Positions 1-11,732 of a DNA stretch of 64,000 nucleotides are shown here, piece by piece (within the stretch, counting starts at the first letter, position 1; each line of letters starts with the position of its first letter). The stretch comes from Akebia trifoliata (Eukaryota; Streptophyta; Magnoliopsida; Ranunculales; Lardizabalaceae). The position numbers were made by a program, and so were the translations under genes. Location of the stretch: assembly GCA_017979445.1 (NCBI GenBank), contig CM030710.1, forward strand, positions 17,222,248 to 17,286,247. Direction: 5' to 3'. The notes below the pieces were generated by a model that saw only the letters and a program-made list of their open reading frames with translations, was not told where the DNA came from and did not search any database.

Positions 1-1334
1 TAGAACCTAAAAGTTTTAAGGACACACTACACTAGAAACCATGCCTAGACCACTAACAACGTTGCATCAATAATGATGACACCGTACCAATGGGGTACTT
101 AAGGGCTAGAAGCACAACGATGAACTAGGTTAGAAACTACAACTAGACCAAGAACTTACAATGTTTTATTAATTATGATGGTATTTTGAACCTCAATCAC
201 AAACATAAGAAACTTACAATATGAAGTAAACAACCAAAAATATATCAAGCCACCATTTTAATAAAAGGTATTTAAATATTCTAAATTACAATCTAATAAT
301 AATGTGTTTAAGAAAGGACATTTTCAGTTTATATAACAAGAGTAGTGTATGGAACGGAACATGTCATTTTCTACTTCAACTTCATCATCAATCCTTTGTA
401 AAATCTTTAGTTCACCAACAAAAATTGCAAAATAAGCAGGAAAAATAAAATTCTTGGATTGCACTTTCATAAACAAACTAGATTGACATTTGCATTACTA
501 AACAAAAATCAGATATAGAAACAACAATGGAGTAAATAATTCAAAAAATTCATTAAACTCAATCAAGACTAAATGTCATTTTATTCCAAATGGAAAAATT
601 TTATTGAATTGTAATCTCATGGTAGAACTAGATATCAGAATTCTTAATAATATTTTCTTGCAATCTTAATGCAAGAAAAGAATAAAAGAAACCCAATTCT
701 CAGCCCTATTAATTTACATTTTCATTGATGAGTTTACTTGTTTTTCATCATAATCTCTATTGGCATACTTAGTTCGCCAAGCCAAAAAAACACAAAAGAA
801 ACCTTGGGGGTTATATAAATAAAATTGAATGAATCATGTTCATTCAATTCTATCACTAAATGAAAGTGAACAAATTCGAAAGCCATAACCTACCCACCTA
901 AATTTATCTATTGGTAGGGTTTTCTACAATGCAAAAGATTTTCATAGAATGAATACCCTGTTCATTTTTTTCATAATTTTACATAATCAATTTGGCTATG
1001 AACTCCAAAATTAGAAACCTTCTTCCCTTTGAGAAGAGAAGATCCACATATCAAATCAAATTTTCTAGTAAAATTGATGAATCCAATTCAAATCCAATTG
1101 AATCTATGACACTCAACCAAAATGAGATGAATATAAACAGTGGGTGATAAAATAGAAACAAAAGAAAAAAAAATTATGGAAAAATAATAAACTAAAAAAT
1201 ATAGAAAAAAAAAACCACCTCGGAGCTTAGTTCGTAGGGTTTTTTTACCAAAGCACCTTAGGGTTTTTGAGATCAACGATTAGACACAATTCTTAGGATA
1301 CTTGAGATCTGGAGTGGTTCCTTCGGTGGGGATC
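1..1334. other. AT-rich intergenic DNA, no gene seen
   Basis: The stretch is strongly AT-rich with many short A and T runs. Open frames are short and low in complexity; a minus-strand frame at 1,088-1,276 is rich in Phe, Ser and Tyr codons as expected of T-rich DNA. I recognise no protein family, RNA gene or element end. Confidence 0.5.
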
Positions 1335-1560
1335 TATGATGAGAAGATCATCCAAAAAAAAAAGTCCAGTTTGAAACTTCTAACCCCATCAAAAGTGATT
1401 TAGAATGTGGACCGTCAACTTTTTACCAATAATTTGTAAACCACTTTTAATGGACTTCGAAGTTTCAGATTGAGATGATTTTTTGTGAGGATGATCTTCT
1501 CATCATAGAAACCATCCTCACACAAAATCAGCTTAGTCTGAAATTTCTAACCCATATTTT
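1335..1560. repeat. Foldback repeat, copy 1
   Basis: This segment is related to 35,965-36,163: both contain AACTTCTAACCCCATCAAAA or a close variant, followed by an inverted structure. At about 1,458-1,546 the left arm, with GTTTCAGATTGAGATGATTT, pairs imperfectly with the right arm, which contains AAATCAGCTTAGTCTGAAAT. The loop lies around 1,495-1,510. A further partial inverted copy of the arm precedes it at 1,340-1,390. Two copies in one window show that it is a dispersed family. Its class (foldback transposon, MITE or fragment of a larger element) cannot be settled here, and I see no clear target duplication. Confidence 0.6.
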
Positions 1561-1974
1561 GAAAAAACATTGTTTTTACATATGTCCCATGATCCGACCC
1601 CATTTATATATAAGATACAAAAAATACGAAACCATCGATCAATTTATGAAGGATAATTTGAAAGGGGCAGTTAAAAAACCTGTTACAAAGGAAATGAAAT
1701 TTACCAACATCCATGAATCACAAAAACTTAAAATTAACACGAATGGATTTAAGATAGTAACAACTCCTCATGGTGACTATATAACTTTCTCATAGAATTG
1801 AGCAGAAATAAGTGGAAAACTACAATCCCATTGCGTGATACTTTGTGGGTGCTAAATTCCTTCAAACTAATTTTGAATAGGAATTTCTGATTACAATGAT
1901 TTTCAATTATATTGCAATGAAGAGAAAAGTCTCAATGTATTTTTGATCATTAATTTGCCAAGAGTTTGAAGAGT

Positions 1975-2235
1975 AACAACGTGAAAAAAGCTCATATTCG
2001 ACGGCCTAAGACCATGGCATTTCGAAAAATTTGTCGGACCATGGTGTCAAATTTTTCATTGTCGAATTTTTTTCTTCCACTGGTTGAAATCAGGATGCGA
2101 GAAATGTGGTGGTTGTCGAATCTAGGGAACATCACAAATTATGACGGTTCTAGGCTGTTCAATTTTGATTTCTAAAATTCATGGGCCTTGGCCCGTCGAA
2201 TTTTCCTGTAGAATTTTCCAATTTTTTGCATAGTG
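1975..2235. mobile_element. Short CACTA-type MITE with AGT target duplication
   Basis: The right end is TTTTTTGCATAGTG, whose complement starts CACTATGCAAAAAA, the typical terminal sequence of CACTA (En/Spm) DNA transposons. The left end, AACAACGTGAAAAAAG, aligns base for base with the intact end CACTATGTGAAAAAG at 37,000 apart from a few changes. AGT lies directly outside both ends (1,972-1,974 and 2,236-2,238), matching the 3-bp target duplication of CACTA elements. Inside are subterminal motifs such as TTCGACGG, CCGTCGAATT and GTCGAAT. At 261 bp it has no transposase, so it would be a non-autonomous derivative. The left end is decayed, so it is probably immobile. Confidence 0.72.
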
Positions 2236-2238
2236 AGT

Positions 2239-3547
2239 TCAATTTGAGAGTGTTTTATTTATACAAATGATGATTTATTAGTGATTTTCTTTTTATAAAG
2301 GTACAAATTATTATTTAGTGTGAAATTCTACACAAACCGTGATTTTTATTGTTTCATACTATTAGAATATCAAGCTAAAAGTATAAACACTTCCCTTACT
2401 CAAAGAGACGTCATGTCTTAATTCAGGCACTAACACAAGGTGTACAACTTGTGTGGTTTAAGTTATTAAACCATTAACTAAGAGTAGGTTGGCTAGAAAC
2501 AAACCATACCTAATCATTCAACCATTACAACCCTCCATGGAAGAGTTTGATCAGGGTACACATAAACACACCTGATCATACTCACACCCGGTTCTACCAC
2601 TTCAGACACATGGGAACATACATGTATCGAGTTCTGCTACTGTGCAGAGCCGTTTAATCCTTTCACTCATGTAAACATCAGATTGTACCAATGCAGAATA
2701 CAATCATGCTTCAAATAAGGGATGAATCAAACACCATTACACACTACATTCTATTACTATTAAGGAAAGAATAAAATCGATTACCAATTCAAAAATGAAC
2801 CTGTTCCTGCATTGGGTGCTAATATATTTTAACTACTAACAAGAACAAAAACTCATTTATTTCTCCTGTTTCCAGCATACTCAAATAAGAGTTTGATCCT
2901 AGAAAGAGTTGACGTTAGCAATAGAACTACTCCTACATAGCCTTAGAATCCATCCCGATACATGTTTCCAATTAAAAATATTGAGGATATGACACTATCA
3001 ATAGGGACTTGAAATTAGCAAAGAGTGATTTCCTCTAGTGATTGAGTGTAGCATTAAAATATCAAAGGGGTCTATTACCATTAAAAATCACTAGCACAAA
3101 ATCATAAAGTTGACTATCTTATTTTCTTGCTCACACGTAATAGTTAACATTATAACAGGGCCAGTAGTTATAGCAATTCTTTTCCTCTATGAATCAAAGG
3201 GGTACAAAAGAGGTAATGATGTCAATCCCACTAGCAATATCAAGCTTATTTCCTATTTGTTAACGAACATTGAAACTAAGTACCCATAAATATTCTCACT
3301 TACTCTATGCATTGTATGTTAACAGAACCTATTGATGATCTCCAATTCAAAATTTCAGATTTAGATCTGAGACGAAAATCTTGAGCCAAAGAGATGAATT
3401 TTCTAAAATTTCAACTTCATTGAAGGTATGGTACTCAAATTTATCACCTATTTATGTTCTTTTTTAGGGGTCGCAACACAAATTAAAATTCTTAATTCAA
3501 TTTGGTGTAATTGTTATGTATGCATGTTGTGGATGGATTACTTATAG
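2239..3547. other. Unassigned intergenic DNA
   Basis: No recognisable coding sequence or element end was found. The block has moderate complexity and is less A/T-run-rich than the first kilobase, so it may be old host DNA. The last few dozen bases before 3,548 (ending CTTATAG) look like the 3' end of an intron leading into the amidase fragment. Confidence 0.4.
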
Positions 3548-3690
3548 ATTGAAGAAGCGACCATCAGTGAGATTCAAATAGCATTCCAACAAAATGAGTG
3601 CACATGGAAACAACTAGTATATTATTACCTAAATGTCATTGAAAAACTGAACCCTACACTTAGTACAGATGCAAATCAGACATTAATGAC
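3548..3690 (+). pseudogene. Amidase-family exon fragment (GatA/AMI-like)
   Basis: The frame from 3,548 reads IEEATISEIQIAFQQNE, then KQLVYYYLNVIEKLNP. This matches the N-terminal part of plant amidase-signature enzymes (relatives of the glutamyl-tRNA amidotransferase A subunit), where an EATI...LQ.AF....LTS..LV..YL..I..LNP pattern precedes the catalytic core. An intron-like end, CTTATAG, lies directly before it. After LNPTL the similarity stops. The amidase signature itself, with its Gly/Ser-rich stretch and Ser-cisSer-Lys catalytic triad, is absent, so only one exon or part of one remains. Leu-Thr-Ser of the family is changed to Cys-Thr-Trp. It could be a relic of a local gene or a captured fragment. 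Confidence 0.6.
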
Positions 3691-6600
3691 ATTATTCTAT
3701 GCAAATCAAACTTCCCCTCCCATTTCTGCACTAATCAACTTTAATCGTTGGACTTCAGCCATCAATGCCTTGTTAATAGCTGCATAGTTGACATATCTTA
3801 AACACATTTACAAGCATACAAACTCACACAACCGCATTTGTGCACACACATTTAAGAGCAATAACTGAAAATAGTAACACAAGTAACTGAACTAAAGTTA
3901 GTTTAAGCCAAATTGGATGCCAATAATTAAAGAACCATGTGTGGTACTAGGACCTAGTTATGGTTCATTTAAGTTGGTTAATTGGTTATAAGAAGTAAAC
4001 AACAAAGAAATTTGATGAGAAGAAACAAACAGGAACAGATATCTAACATCTCCATCCAAAGGTAAAGTTCTACATGAGGACCAATGAAGAATGGTAACAA
4101 GTACAGATGTTATAGCCCCATCACTACAGATTGTAGTGGTCATCTACATAACAAATACATTTCAAAAAATAAATACAATATCAAAATAAGATAAATGTAC
4201 GCCCTATTCACCTCTTCTCTATCAAAACAATAGACAATACCCTATATCCTCATCTCCCATGCACATAACCAAAACAATTCAAGTGTAAGGACTGGGACAA
4301 TGTGACTGATAACCAACACCTCCATTTTTTCTATGAAGGGAAGCAAGGTCTAAATAACGAAAAAAAGTAAACTCCCACAGACCCTTGACACAGACTCCTT
4401 ATGCATCATTACAGCCATGTTGATAAAAACAAGGCACCCTAAACCAAATCCACCTCCTCCCCTTCAAGAAAAAAAAAATGCACATACAAAATGATTTATG
4501 TGGGTTGAAGGATTGGAACGACACTAGTAATGATCAACACACATCTTAAATAACAATGGAGTGTTTCATCCACAACTACAACTATATTGACAAGCTGATT
4601 CTCATAGAATGTGTAGTCGACAAAAGTGGAAGCGCGCTTCTGCATTATTATGAAATTTAAATCTTATCAATCACAACAAATGCCAAATGCCGACAGACGT
4701 CCTAATACAACACGTCAACCCATTTCTAATAGAAGTGAGGTAGCAGCCCAGTAACTCTCTCCCTAACTTTGTTCTTCCCAAATAAATTTTAAAAACAAAG
4801 GAAGAAATAGTCCTTTGTTTGGCTAAAAGAACACAACTAGCTAGAGCTTTCATCCCCATTAGATATGTAAAGGAAGAGCTCATGAAATGAAGGAAGAACC
4901 CTAAAGGGGCATCTCATCAATGAGATTCTGATTCTAAACAAAATGGAATAAAGTTAAGACTATGTTCAATAAGAGGTAGACCAAGATAAAGGAAAGCCTA
5001 ATTAAGTGGCTGCTATAATACTAAGTCACCTTATTATGTGCACCCATAGAAAACCAATAATCCACCATTTGAAATCAGATTGAAGCAGAGACAATGAAAA
5101 TAATTTCATTCAGTTTCAATGAAATAAATGTTTAACACTGGTATTTATTATGCTCACATTGTACTAAATGAACTCATCCTTGAATTAATAAAATAAGATA
5201 ATAATGCATACAACTTCAAAATGGCATTATGGGTCAAAACTCTAATAAGAGTTGTAAGAAAAATTCTACCACCCTGGTTGTAGGTTGTACCCATGCAATA
5301 GAGCAATTATAGCTATTTTATAAGTGTAGGTACTTGTATGTTTGCTCATTGTTTTTGAAAATTTAAATGCATTTTTTACCAATTTGCCTTTATGAACAAA
5401 AAATAAATAAAAAATCTTGTTTCCTATGGGTGTATCTTCTCACTAAAATCGGTTTAATCAACCAAGTGTACAGGGCTTAGAAATCAATCAAATTTAAAAT
5501 GAAAAAAAAATAGGTTTGAATTACTTTCACGTAAGTCAAATGACTGAATCAACATGTCTGCAAAATCACTAGCAATATAGAGAGTGGACAGTGTTGGTTT
5601 CCTCTTAGCAACTCTCATAATCAAGCTATCTCCCTCTCATTTTGAATCTCTTTCTATACTCATTGCATTGTAATCAAGAATATACTCAATACACTACAAT
5701 ACAAATTATATGCTAATGTTTGTCATTCATTGTGATCTATTCCATAAGTTTTACTCTAAGAACATGAGATTAAGGTCTAGGATAGGAATACGATAACAAG
5801 GGACTCAAAACAAGTCAAGTGAGCCTTGGTTGGTGTGAAAAGGGACCAAGTTATCAAGTGCTTTTGAATTCCAATGTTACAAATGAACAATAAGGACCTT
5901 AAGCATATCTCAAACTAATAAATAAGATATAAAGTGCTTAATTAAAGATCTGTGTTCTCTGCAACCCATCCAATCCTAGCTTGTAATCTTCCATGTTGAT
6001 GATGCCTTACATATCGAAATAAGTAAGTTTCCCTCAAAATTGTGCAATTATATCCATGTATCAACCAACCAATGTATAATAACATGTCCAATTCCATTTC
6101 TGGTATTGATCCTAGGCTGCAAACACAAACTCTGTCCAATATGTGATTGCTAAAATCTGATTGGGAAAAAACCCATATATTTGACACCTGAAGCTTGCTT
6201 GTGAATACATAAATTAATAATGGGGATGTACCATAACTACCACTGCCACCATCAATGCCACCATCACACCACCACCACAACAGCCACCACTATGACTAGC
6301 ACCACCATCGCCCAACATTTCCAGAACAGATTTAACAATTAGCATTCAAAGTTACGAAATCCCTAAAGATTAAATGGATGCCAATTTATCGATCTTTAGA
6401 TATTAACAAACATGTTGGAAAAAAAAGGGCTGATCAAGATACGATCCACAACCACCACGTGTTGTAGATTTTTATGCTATTTTCTTCTTACTTTTTGAAG
6501 GAATCCACACAGGTCCTCAACTATTGAGAGTAAGTTAATAAATAAAGCAATCTGAACGAGAAACCCAAGAACAAGAGACATCAAAAACCAAAAGCAAACA

Positions 6601-6715
6601 CAAATAACAATTAACAACTAAATCAACACATAATAAAAGAAATCAACATAAAGAAGACAGAGCAGATCGTCAAAAGATAAAGACAAACCCTAATTTACAA
6701 GTGGTTTCCACGTAG
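3691..6715. other. Unassigned AT-rich DNA with one unexplained open frame
   Basis: No element ends or known domains were recognised in about 3 kb. A minus-strand frame at 6,280-5,942 (112 codons, ending in AENTDL and a stop) contains an internal GTTTGCAG that could be a splice acceptor, so its second half might be an exon; I do not recognise the protein. Short CCA/CAC trinucleotide repeats lie at about 6,238-6,310. The bases 6,716-6,720 (ATCAA) are the left target duplication of the chromovirus. Confidence 0.4.
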
Positions 6716-6720
6716 ATCAA

Positions 6721-7129
6721 TGTTATGAGCTAGAATTCGAAGTCCAGATTATTTAATGCATTGTTTGGTTGTTTCAAACTATGCTGTTTTATTTTAAGTG
6801 TTGGAGTCCTTTGTTTGATCGTATCTAATGGGCCACGTGGTCCCTTTACTAGGTAGTTTGTTTCTGTAATGGTATGAGTCAGTTGGGTTAGTTATGGGTC
6901 AGTTAAATTGTATGAGTTTGTTGAGTCAGTTATTTAACTTCCTAGTTAATGGGCTATGCCCATGTTGTGTAATGGTCAGTTATCACCTGGCCTAGTTATG
7001 TTTGTTATTATTCAATCAAAAGGAGAAGCATTTTATTCAATTATAGAGTCTGAGAAGGAGGCCTGGTAACCTCGAATTACCATAAAAACAATTCTGTCCT
7101 TTTGAGTAAATAATTTTACAAATATAACA
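6721..7129 (+). repeat. Chromovirus 5' LTR
   Basis: The LTR is 409 bp, starts TGTTATGAGC and ends AAATATAACA. It is directly repeated at 11,733-12,116. It retains a segment around 7,015-7,040 (AAAAGGAGAAGCATTTTATT) that is missing from the 3' copy. The primer site follows after one base. Confidence 0.93.
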
Positions 7130-7130
7130 G

Positions 7131-7143
7131 TGGTATCAGAGCC
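7131..7143 (+). other. Primer binding site, tRNA-iMet type
   Basis: TGGTATCAGAGCC lies one base after the 5' LTR. This is the classical plant retroelement primer site complementary to the 3' end of initiator tRNA-Met, from which minus-strand cDNA synthesis starts. Confidence 0.88.
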
Positions 7144-7157
7144 TTGGTTCTGCGACA

Positions 7158-8140
7158 ATGGCTGAAGGTACTAGGCATGCGTAGATGACTGAAGCTTTGG
7201 CAGCATTGAAAGAAGAGAACACCTACCTGTGTGAAGAACAGGAGCGACAGAAGGAGATCTTAGCCGCAGTACTTAAACAGATCAATAATCTGGCATCTAG
7301 GGAAGGTTCCTCCAACTCTCAGGTCAGTAACAATCCTTTATTTGAGGGAAATGGGGGAATTCAAGTTAGGTCCTTAAGGTTGGATTTTCCTAAATTTGAT
7401 GGTACTGATCCGGATGAATGGATTCAAAAGGCACAACAATTTTTTGAGTATTACAAAACACCTGATGACCAAATGCTTCAAATAGCTTTTTTCCATATGG
7501 AAGGGAAGGCCTTATCATGGTATAGTTGGTTAAAAGAGTCCAGCCCAGTCCAATTTTGGGAAGATTTTATTGCAGCCTTAGAAGTGAGATTTGGACCCTT
7601 AGCCTATGAGGATCCTATAGGGGAATTTACTACATTAAGGCAAAATGGGACTGTAGAAGCATATCAGACACAATTTGAAATGCTATCTAATAAAATAACT
7701 GGATTATCTGAAGAGTTTCGAATTAGTACCTTTCTCAGCGGCCTTAGGGATGATTTGAGGATCACTGTCACCATGTTTCAGCCATCTACACTTTCAGCAG
7801 CCTTCGGTTTGGCTAGGTTACAGGAGGAATAAGTGCTTAGGCGTGTAAGGTCAAATCCAAACAAGTTCCAAAACTACCAAAATATCAACCTAAACAACCA
7901 GCCTAAATTGCATGTACCAGCCCCTATTTTAAGACTTCCAGCACCTCCAAATAGACCCAACCCGAGACCTCAAACCTTTAATAATCCTTAAAAAACCAGC
8001 TTTCCCATCAAAAGACTCTCTCCTACCCAAATGCAAGAAAGGAAGGAAAAAGGTTTATGTTGGTTTTGTCATGAGAAGTATCATTTCGGACATAAATGTA
8101 CTAAACCCAAGATTTACCTTTTAGAAGGAATGGAGGGAGA
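7158..8140 (+). pseudogene. Chromovirus gag (capsid and zinc knuckle), interrupted
   Basis: The likely original start is ATG 7,158 (MAEGTRHA), because a TAG at 7,182 is followed in the same frame by the longest open part, 7,185-7,832. It encodes a coiled-coil-like N-terminus (about residues 1-45), then the Retrotrans_gag capsid region from about residue 60 (LRLDFPKFDGTDPDEW, FHMEGKALSWYSWL). After a stop at 7,830 the same frame continues through a Pro/Asn-rich linker to a zinc knuckle at 8,058-8,099, C-X2-C-X4-H-X4-C, which would bind the element's RNA. Gag forms the particle that packages the transcript. The stops at 7,182 and 7,830, and another near 7,987, prevent full-length Gag. A frameshift then separates gag from the protease frame. 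Confidence 0.88.
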
Positions 8141-8182
8141 GGGAGAGAGGAAACCGAGGAACCAGAAAATGAGGAAGGTACT

Positions 8183-8878
8183 TTGGCTGTGATAGAAACT
8201 AATGACGAGGAAGTGGGTACATTGTTAGGAATCACCTTGCATGCTATTGCTAGATCTTTAGCCCCTAAAACTATGAGATTGTTTGCTGAACTTAATCACC
8301 ACCAAGTCTTGGTCTTGATTGACACAGGAAGCACTCATAGTTTTATAGATCCAAATATAGCAAGGAAGGCCAATCTGTCAAGGGAAGAGAGCCACTTAAC
8401 AGTTCAGGTGGCTAATGGTGCCACTCTTCCTTGCCTTGGTTATTGTAAGGCAGTTCCTTTAAAACTACAAGATTACACATGTAAGGCTAATTTATATGTG
8501 TTGACTCTTGGGGGTTGTGACTTAGTTTTGGGTGTTAATTCGCTAAGAGGATTGGGGTCAGTTTTATGGAATTTTTCTGATCTAACTATGCGATTCCAGT
8601 GTGATGAAAAAGCTGTAGAGTTGCAGGGAATCAAGAGACCAGCAATAAATGTGACTGAGGAAGATGACATTGGCGACCTCAAGAAGGGAACAACAAAAAG
8701 AATATGGCTGCAAATTATGGAAGGAAATGCTGCAAGTCTCACTCCTAGCATTCCGGAAACAGTACAGCAACTTTTGGACAGATTCAAAGGGGTGTTTGTT
8801 GAACCAAAAGGGCTGCCACCTCCCAGGATTTTTGATCATAAAAAAAATTACAGGAGGGCTGTAAACCTACATCTGTAA
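8183..8878 (+). pseudogene. Chromovirus aspartic protease region
   Basis: The open frame contains the retropepsin active-site motif LIDTGSTHSFID with intact Asp-Thr-Gly at 8,320-8,328, followed by the conserved VANGATLPCLG and LVLGVNSLRGLG blocks, as in gypsy proteases that cut the Gag-Pol polyprotein. It lies in a different frame from gag and from the RT segment, so frameshifts occur near 8,110-8,180 and near 8,880. The final part (TVQQLLDRFKGVF, PKGLPPPR) is the normal linker leading to RT, but the expected Asp-His before Lys-Ile is altered. It could only act if frames were joined. Confidence 0.86.
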
Positions 8879-8879
8879 G

Positions 8880-10335
8880 ACCATACAGGTATCCGTATTA
8901 CCAAAAGGAGGAGATAGAGAAACTAGTGGCTGATCTGATCAAGAATGGCAGCAAACGGAGCAGCCAAAGTCCCTATTCTTCACCCGTGTTACTTGTAAGG
9001 AAGGTTGATGGAAGTTGGAGGATGTGTGTGGACTACCGTGCTCTCAATAAGGATACCATCAAAGATAAGTACCCTATCCCTAATATTGATGAGTTACTTG
9101 ATGAATTAGGGGGTGCTGAAATTTTTTCAAAGCTGGATTTAAGGTCAGGATATCATCAGATAAGAATGCATCCTGATGACATCCCTAAAACTGCCTTTCG
9201 CACGCATGAGGGTCATTATGAGTTTTTAGTGATGCCTTTTGGGCTTACTAATGCTCCATCGACTTTCCAAGGGGTGATGAATGAAATGTTTAGGCCTTAT
9301 TTGAGGAAGTTTGTGCTGGTATTCTTTGACGATATTTTAATATACAGCAAGTCAATGCAGGACCATATAGAACATCTTACACGGGTTTTGGAGATACTAG
9401 AAGCGAACATATTTTTTGCCAAGCTGTCCAAGTGTGTTTTTGGTAGCAAGGAAGTCAATTATTTGGGGCATCTTATTTCTAAGGAAGGGGTCAAAGCTGG
9501 TTCCCAAAAATTGGCTGCTATGCAAGAATGGCCAACTCCTAAAAATCTCAAAGCTTTAAGAGGTTTTTTAGGATTAACAGGATACTACAGGAAATTTATC
9601 AAAGGATATGGAGCAATCGCGACCCCTCTTACCTGTCTTCTTAGAAAAAATGTTTTTTCTTGGAATGATAAGGCACAAGCAGCATTTGAGGAATTAAAAG
9701 AGGCTATGGTAAGTACCCCTGTGCTCAGATTACCTAATTTTATTAAAACGTTTATGGTGGAATGCGATGCTTCAGGAGAAGCTTTGGGAGCAGTGCTGAT
9801 GCAAGAAGGGCAGTCCCTAGCCTATTTTAGTCAGGCTTTAAAAGGGACGAATCTGACTTTATCTACCTATGAGAAGGAATTACTAGCCTTGGTGATGGCA
9901 GTGAGGAAATGGAGACACTACCTATTGGGACAGTCCTTCAAAATACCCACCGACCAGCAAGCACTCAAATATTTGCTGGAACAAAGGGTGGGAACTCCCT
10001 CACAACAGAAGTGGATCTCTAAACTGCTTGGTTATGACTTTACAATCGAGTATAAGAGTGGAAAAAATAATGCAGTGGCTGATGCACTCTCCAGGGTACA
10101 TTACCCCGAGAGTACAAACCCAAACAGTACCCAAATACCATCCATAAACACAGACCAACCAGAAATTACCAACTCCAACCCATCTACCAAAAATCTCAGC
10201 ACAAACCCATCCTCCACAGCAATATCCAACCAGAAATCAAAACAACACCAAATCCAAATCCAAGCAGTCAGCATAGTCCAAGCACAATGGATGCAAGAGT
10301 TAAAGAAAGCTTACCAACAGGACCCCATGTTGTAG
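8880..10335 (+). pseudogene. Chromovirus reverse transcriptase and RNase H
   Basis: The frame runs through the RT palm motifs: SSPVLLVRKVDGSWRMCVDY, FSKLDLRSGYHQIRM (first catalytic Asp), FGLTNAPSTFQ and FFDDILIYS (Asp-Asp pair intact; FFDD where plant gypsy elements often have YFDD or VFFDD). The connection is LGHLISKEGV and FLGLTGYYRKFIKGYG. RNase H follows from about 9,745, with ECDASGEALGAVL, STYEKELLALV and TDQQALKYLL carrying the acidic residues; TDQQ replaces the usual TDHQ. The segment copies the element's RNA into DNA and removes the template. It ends with a TAG at 10,333 in front of the integrase, in the same frame. The RT core is one of the better preserved parts. Confidence 0.92.
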
Positions 10336-11249
10336 CAGCTGATTAGCCACTACCATCATGGAGACATGGACCAATCTCGTTACCAACTCCGGAATGAGCT
10401 ACTCTTTTACAAGGGTAGGCTACATCTTGGGTCATTGGTGCCCTTCCAGCAGCAGATCCTGCATCAATTCCACAACAGTCCATTAGGAGGCCACACGGGA
10501 GTACAAAAAACACAAGCAAGAATAAAAAAAGGAGTTTTATTGGCCTAGCCAAAGAAATGATGTTCGGAAATACATCAAAGAGTATGATGTATGCCAAAGA
10601 AGCAAAGTGGAAGCCCTCCTTCCATCAGGATTGCTCCAGCATTTGCCCATTCCTGCCAAGAACTGGGAAGACATCAACATGGAGTTTATTGAAGGATTAC
10701 CTCCTTCAGGAGGCAAGACAATAATTTTTGTGGTGGTGGACAGGTTAAGTAAATATTCTCACTTTATGCCTATTACTCATCCATACACAACTTTAACCGT
10801 GGCTAGGTGTTCATGGACAATGTTTTTAAATTACATGGTTTACCACTAACCATAGTAAGTGATCGAGATCCTGTGTTCACTAGCAATTTTTGGAAAGAAA
10901 TGTTCAGGTTATCTGGAACAGATCTGTTACTCAGTACAGCTTATCATCCTCAAACGGATGGACAAACAGAATCCATGAACAAAGTGCTCGAGTATTATCT
11001 CAGGTGCTTTTCAAGCGACAGACCAAAAGACTGGGTTAAGTGGTTACCTTTAGCTGAGTATTCTTACAATACATCAATCCATACATCAACAAAGGTATCC
11101 CCTTTTGAAGCTGTCTATGGTCAGCCTCCTCCTCGAATGCTACCATACGAGTCAGGAGCTACCAAAGTTCAAGCTGTGGATGAAGAGCTACGAAGCCGTG
11201 AGTTTATAGCCAGCTCATCAAGGAAAACCTACAAGAAGTACAATCGAAA
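10336..11249 (+). pseudogene. Chromovirus integrase, zinc finger and catalytic core
   Basis: Directly after the stop at 10,333 the same frame continues with the N-terminal zinc-finger region (LHQFHNSPLGGHTGVQKT), then shifts frame at about 10,545 into FYWPSQRNDVRKYIKEYDVCQ. The first zinc-binding Cys of the usual ECDVCQ is Tyr here. In the core, the first catalytic Asp of the usual MDFIEGLP is Glu (MEFIEGLP, about 10,680), while the second Asp (VSDRDPVF) and the Glu (TDGQTESMNK) remain. Another frameshift lies near 10,805, between the 10,607-10,849 frame and the 10,807-11,253 frame. Integrase would insert the cDNA into chromatin. The two residue losses and the frameshifts argue that it is dead. 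Confidence 0.9.
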
Positions 11250-11720
11250 ATGAAACATTTTGCTGATAAGAAAAGAAGAACTCAGGAACTCGAGATTGGA
11301 GACCTTGTATACCTCAGGTTACGACCTTACAGACAAATGACCTTAGCAATGCGAAGAAATTTGAAGATTGCACCAAGGTATTTTGGACCCTTCAGAGTTA
11401 ATCGCAAGGTGGGTAAAGTGGCTTACGAACTAGATCTTCCTCCCGAAGCTAAGATCTATCCCGTATTTCACATATCATGTCTCAAGAAAAAGCTAGGAGA
11501 CGGAATTCAAGCTTACACTACTCTACCAATTCTCACGCCTGAGGGATCTCTTGAACCAGAACCTGAGAAGGTACTTCAACGAAGGCTGAAGAGGAAAGGA
11601 AACACTGCCGGAGTTGAGGTCTTAGTGCAGTGGAGTGGAACCAATGAGGGAGATGCGACTTGGGAAGATCTTGACATTCTAAGGCGTCGTTTTCCTAACC
11701 TTGAGGACAAGGTTTTCTAA
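11250..11720 (+). pseudogene. Integrase C-terminus with chromodomain
   Basis: The open frame starts at an internal ATG and is really the end of the polyprotein. It contains the GPY/F-type module (EIGDLVYLRLRPYRQ, RYFGPFRVNRKVGKVAYELD, FHISCLKK) and then a chromodomain-like segment from about residue 110, with VLVQWSGTNEGDATWED and a terminal LRRRFPNLEDKVF. Chromodomains at this position define chromoviruses and are thought to steer integration to marked chromatin. The stop at 11,718-11,720 is followed within a few bases by the polypurine tract, so this is the natural end of the pol gene. Confidence 0.9.
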
Positions 11721-11721
11721 C

Positions 11722-11732
11722 AAGGGGAGTTT
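11722..11732 (+). other. Polypurine tract of the chromovirus
   Basis: AAGGGGAGTTT lies immediately before the 3' LTR and after the pol stop, the expected place for plus-strand DNA priming. Confidence 0.75.

Noticed and set aside
5942..6280. 112-codon minus-strand frame as a gene
   Set aside because: Its N-terminal part is a CCA-repeat readthrough. The second half could be an exon but I recognise no family, so it is only mentioned in the region note.
8473..8839. Minus-strand open frames inside the chromovirus protease region
   Set aside because: They overlap a recognised protease in sense orientation and have no domain of their own.
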